Shown here piece after piece: positions 62,207 to 64,000 of a DNA stretch of 64,000 bases. Within the stretch, counting starts at the first letter, position 1. Every line of letters starts with the position of its first letter. Source of the stretch: Branchiostoma floridae (taxonomy: Eukaryota; Chordata; Leptocardii; Amphioxiformes; Branchiostomatidae); the NCBI RefSeq assembly GCF_000003815.2, contig NC_049992.1, positions 3,963,769 to 4,027,768 on the forward strand, written 5' to 3'. Below the pieces are notes generated by a model. The model was not told where the DNA came from. It saw nothing but the letters and a program-made list of their open reading frames with translations, and did not search any database. The translations under genes were made by a program, and so were the position numbers.

Positions 62207-64000
62207 GGGAGTGAGTCAAGTAGAATCAGGACAGAGGCATGATGTTGCGGAGATGATAACCGTTTATTCAGGACAATCTGGGCACGTCCTACCCTGTCGG
62301 CGTCTCTAGCTCGAATCCCCTGCCCTCACACGTGTCCCTTCCCAAACCCCTGTACATCTGCTCCCAATTACTCGGGTGACACTCCCCACACCAGGGGTGA
62401 TCACAGAGTGATCACGATGTCACCTCGTGACACCTCACCCCTCATTTTTTTTAACAATTTCCACATTGTTGACAGCAGGCATCAGTGTTAATTACAAGAA
62501 TCACCGCTTTTTTTTTTTTTTACTAATTCTTCTACAATACAACGATCAATTCATAATGAAAAGGTAAGGGAACAACAACATACTCGTACATAATCAAAAA
62601 CAGGTCGACGATAGTCCGACATACACAAAAACAGCAACAAAAACACAACAATTTACAACAGAAGTTCATCAATGGTTGCAAGGTGTCTTGCTCCAACTTC
62701 CTCCTCGGCGGCCGGCTTGCGCACTTCCGGGTGTGTCCCGGAACCACAGGGAAACGGCAGGAACTCCTCTGCCCGTCGGGAAGAGGCTTGTCTTGTCCAC
62801 AGAGGCCTCCCGGCTAGATGCTCCCACGACGACGACTCCTATACGACGTCGGGCCCTCGGGACATCGTTGTCCGCCGAGTTGACTGTAGAATCTCACCTG
62901 TAGAGGTTGGGGTTGGACAGGACACGCAAAGCAACCACTGACGCACACACACCGGTCTCCTAACCTCGACACCTCAACTACGTCTCAACTCATCTCCTCT
63001 GCTCTCTCCTCTACGACACTCTACGTCTCCTCAATACATAAACACAACATACCGTATACAGACTTAACGACAACTACAAGAAACGCCGGACATATCTGAC
63101 CTTCCATGGAAACAAACGAGATTTAAAAAATAAACGAACTACACATTACTATCCTGGGGAGTAAAACCCATATGTCCTATCCGCTGCCGGCCTTCATGTG
63201 CCCGGATTTTCCCGCTACCCGGTAGAATCCGCCGAAGTATGGCTTTCCTGGACACACTACAGCTTCAGCCCCTCCCCCCACTTACTATCAGACCCACCCG
63301 CTTTCAATATAAGTTCAACTGTACGCTTGTATATCTATAACAGTTCTATCTCTATCTGTCTATCTTACATCTAAACTGACCCATCTGGTGACTCCCCCCC
63401 ACTGACTTCCGCCACGTCCACATGATACTCGCTGCTCAGCTAATCTATACCGTATTCCTGATAGCACTGACATAAATTATCTAACGTTGGTTGCCTACAT
63501 TCTAACAAATCTAAAACTACTACAACAAAGCTGAACAAAGTAAGTAACAGAACTAGGCCGGTGTGCACGGTGCGCCAATGATACTATGCGAGCCCACCGA
63601 CCTTCCTCCTGTGTCTCTCTCTGCCCGGCCGGGCGCTCTTCCTCCGGTCACCGCCGCGTGGCCGTCCTGCCCTTGCCCTGCTGCCGCGCCGGCCGTGTGG
63701 CCGTACTCCACTCCCCTCGCCGCAGCTATAGGCCATTACTGTCGCGGTCATCATGATCACAGATCACTCCGAGTCAGTCTGCATCTCTCGGACGCCTCCC
63801 CTCCTGCTTCCTCTCGCTCGCCTCGGCCACCGACACTCCCTCGCCGCCTTGCCCCTAGCTGGTCAACCCTGCGGGCTCGGTACTCCGGGCCGGCGCTCTC
63901 TGAGTCGAAGTCAGCCTGCGTCTCTGTACACTCCCGTTTGCCTCTGTCCCGTCCGTTGAACCTGACTCACCCCAGCCGTACTACCAGATGTCACGGTGGC
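62207..64000 (-). mobile_element. LTR-like element, minus strand, cut by the window end
   Basis: TGTCACGGTGGC occurs at about 62205 and again as the last 12 bases (63989-64000). On the minus strand both read GCCACCGTGACA, as the end of an LTR would. Minus-strand AATAAA lies near 62262-62270. A purine tract GTGGGGGGAGGGGC followed by TGAAGCTG on the minus strand near 63262-63285 could be the polypurine tract and LTR start. The interior is GC-rich with no protein domain found. A 3' LTR of about 1.06 kb plus leader is a guess. Confidence 0.4.

Overview
The window looks like invertebrate-deuterostome genomic DNA, most likely a lancelet (Branchiostoma). It holds intron-rich animal genes: one CAMTA gene, a secreted fibrinogen-domain protein, a SUEL lectin, a many-fingered C2H2 protein, a DNAJC16-like chaperone and a cationic amino acid transporter. 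It also has many small inverted-repeat elements, a Ngaro-type tyrosine-recombinase retrotransposon, and an unusual load of minisatellites. The species is an inference; the gene families are read from translated exons. There is a 100-N assembly gap at 7818-7917.

Layout. 240-4865 (-): first four coding exons of a CAT/SLC7A transporter, running off the left edge. 4866-10640: no gene seen, several MITE-like elements. 10747-14247 (+): secreted fibrinogen-related protein, four exons, 290 aa. 14250-16160: repeats only. 16167-21432 (-): intact retrotransposon with gag, RT/RNase H and tyrosine recombinase frames and identical split direct repeats. 21433-23480: LINE debris and a TTAA-flanked MITE. 23503-25485 (+): small secreted SUEL-type lectin, 145 aa, followed by a 145-bp perfect palindrome. 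28812-50239 (+): a complete CAMTA gene, 21 coding exons, about 1,483 aa. 50240-57130: probable 3'UTR and repeats. 57135-58448 (-): 15-finger C2H2 protein. 59627-61695 (+): first three exons of a DNAJC16-like J protein. 62207-64000: LTR-like repeat.

The genes are not an operon and need not act together. What unites the window is a structural phenomenon. In about a dozen of the roughly 31 introns I could assemble, the splice junction (donor or acceptor plus the neighbouring 15-100 bases of coding sequence) has been tandemly duplicated into the intron. This leaves rows of decoy exon edges next to the real exon. Both ends of one SLC7A intron have such arrays. CAMTA has eight introns with junction-spanning or junction-abutting arrays, and two of its donors share the same repeat family. 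I recall, without being able to check, that boundary-spanning minisatellites ('mirages') were reported at the lancelet Adh locus. The class may therefore be known, but its density here, its apparent seeding by exon-intron microhomology, the shared family at two donors and the in-frame cassette potential in CAMTA intron 15 deserve attention.

Exon coordinates were read by eye from GT-AG sites, frame closure and family similarity; no alignment program was run.
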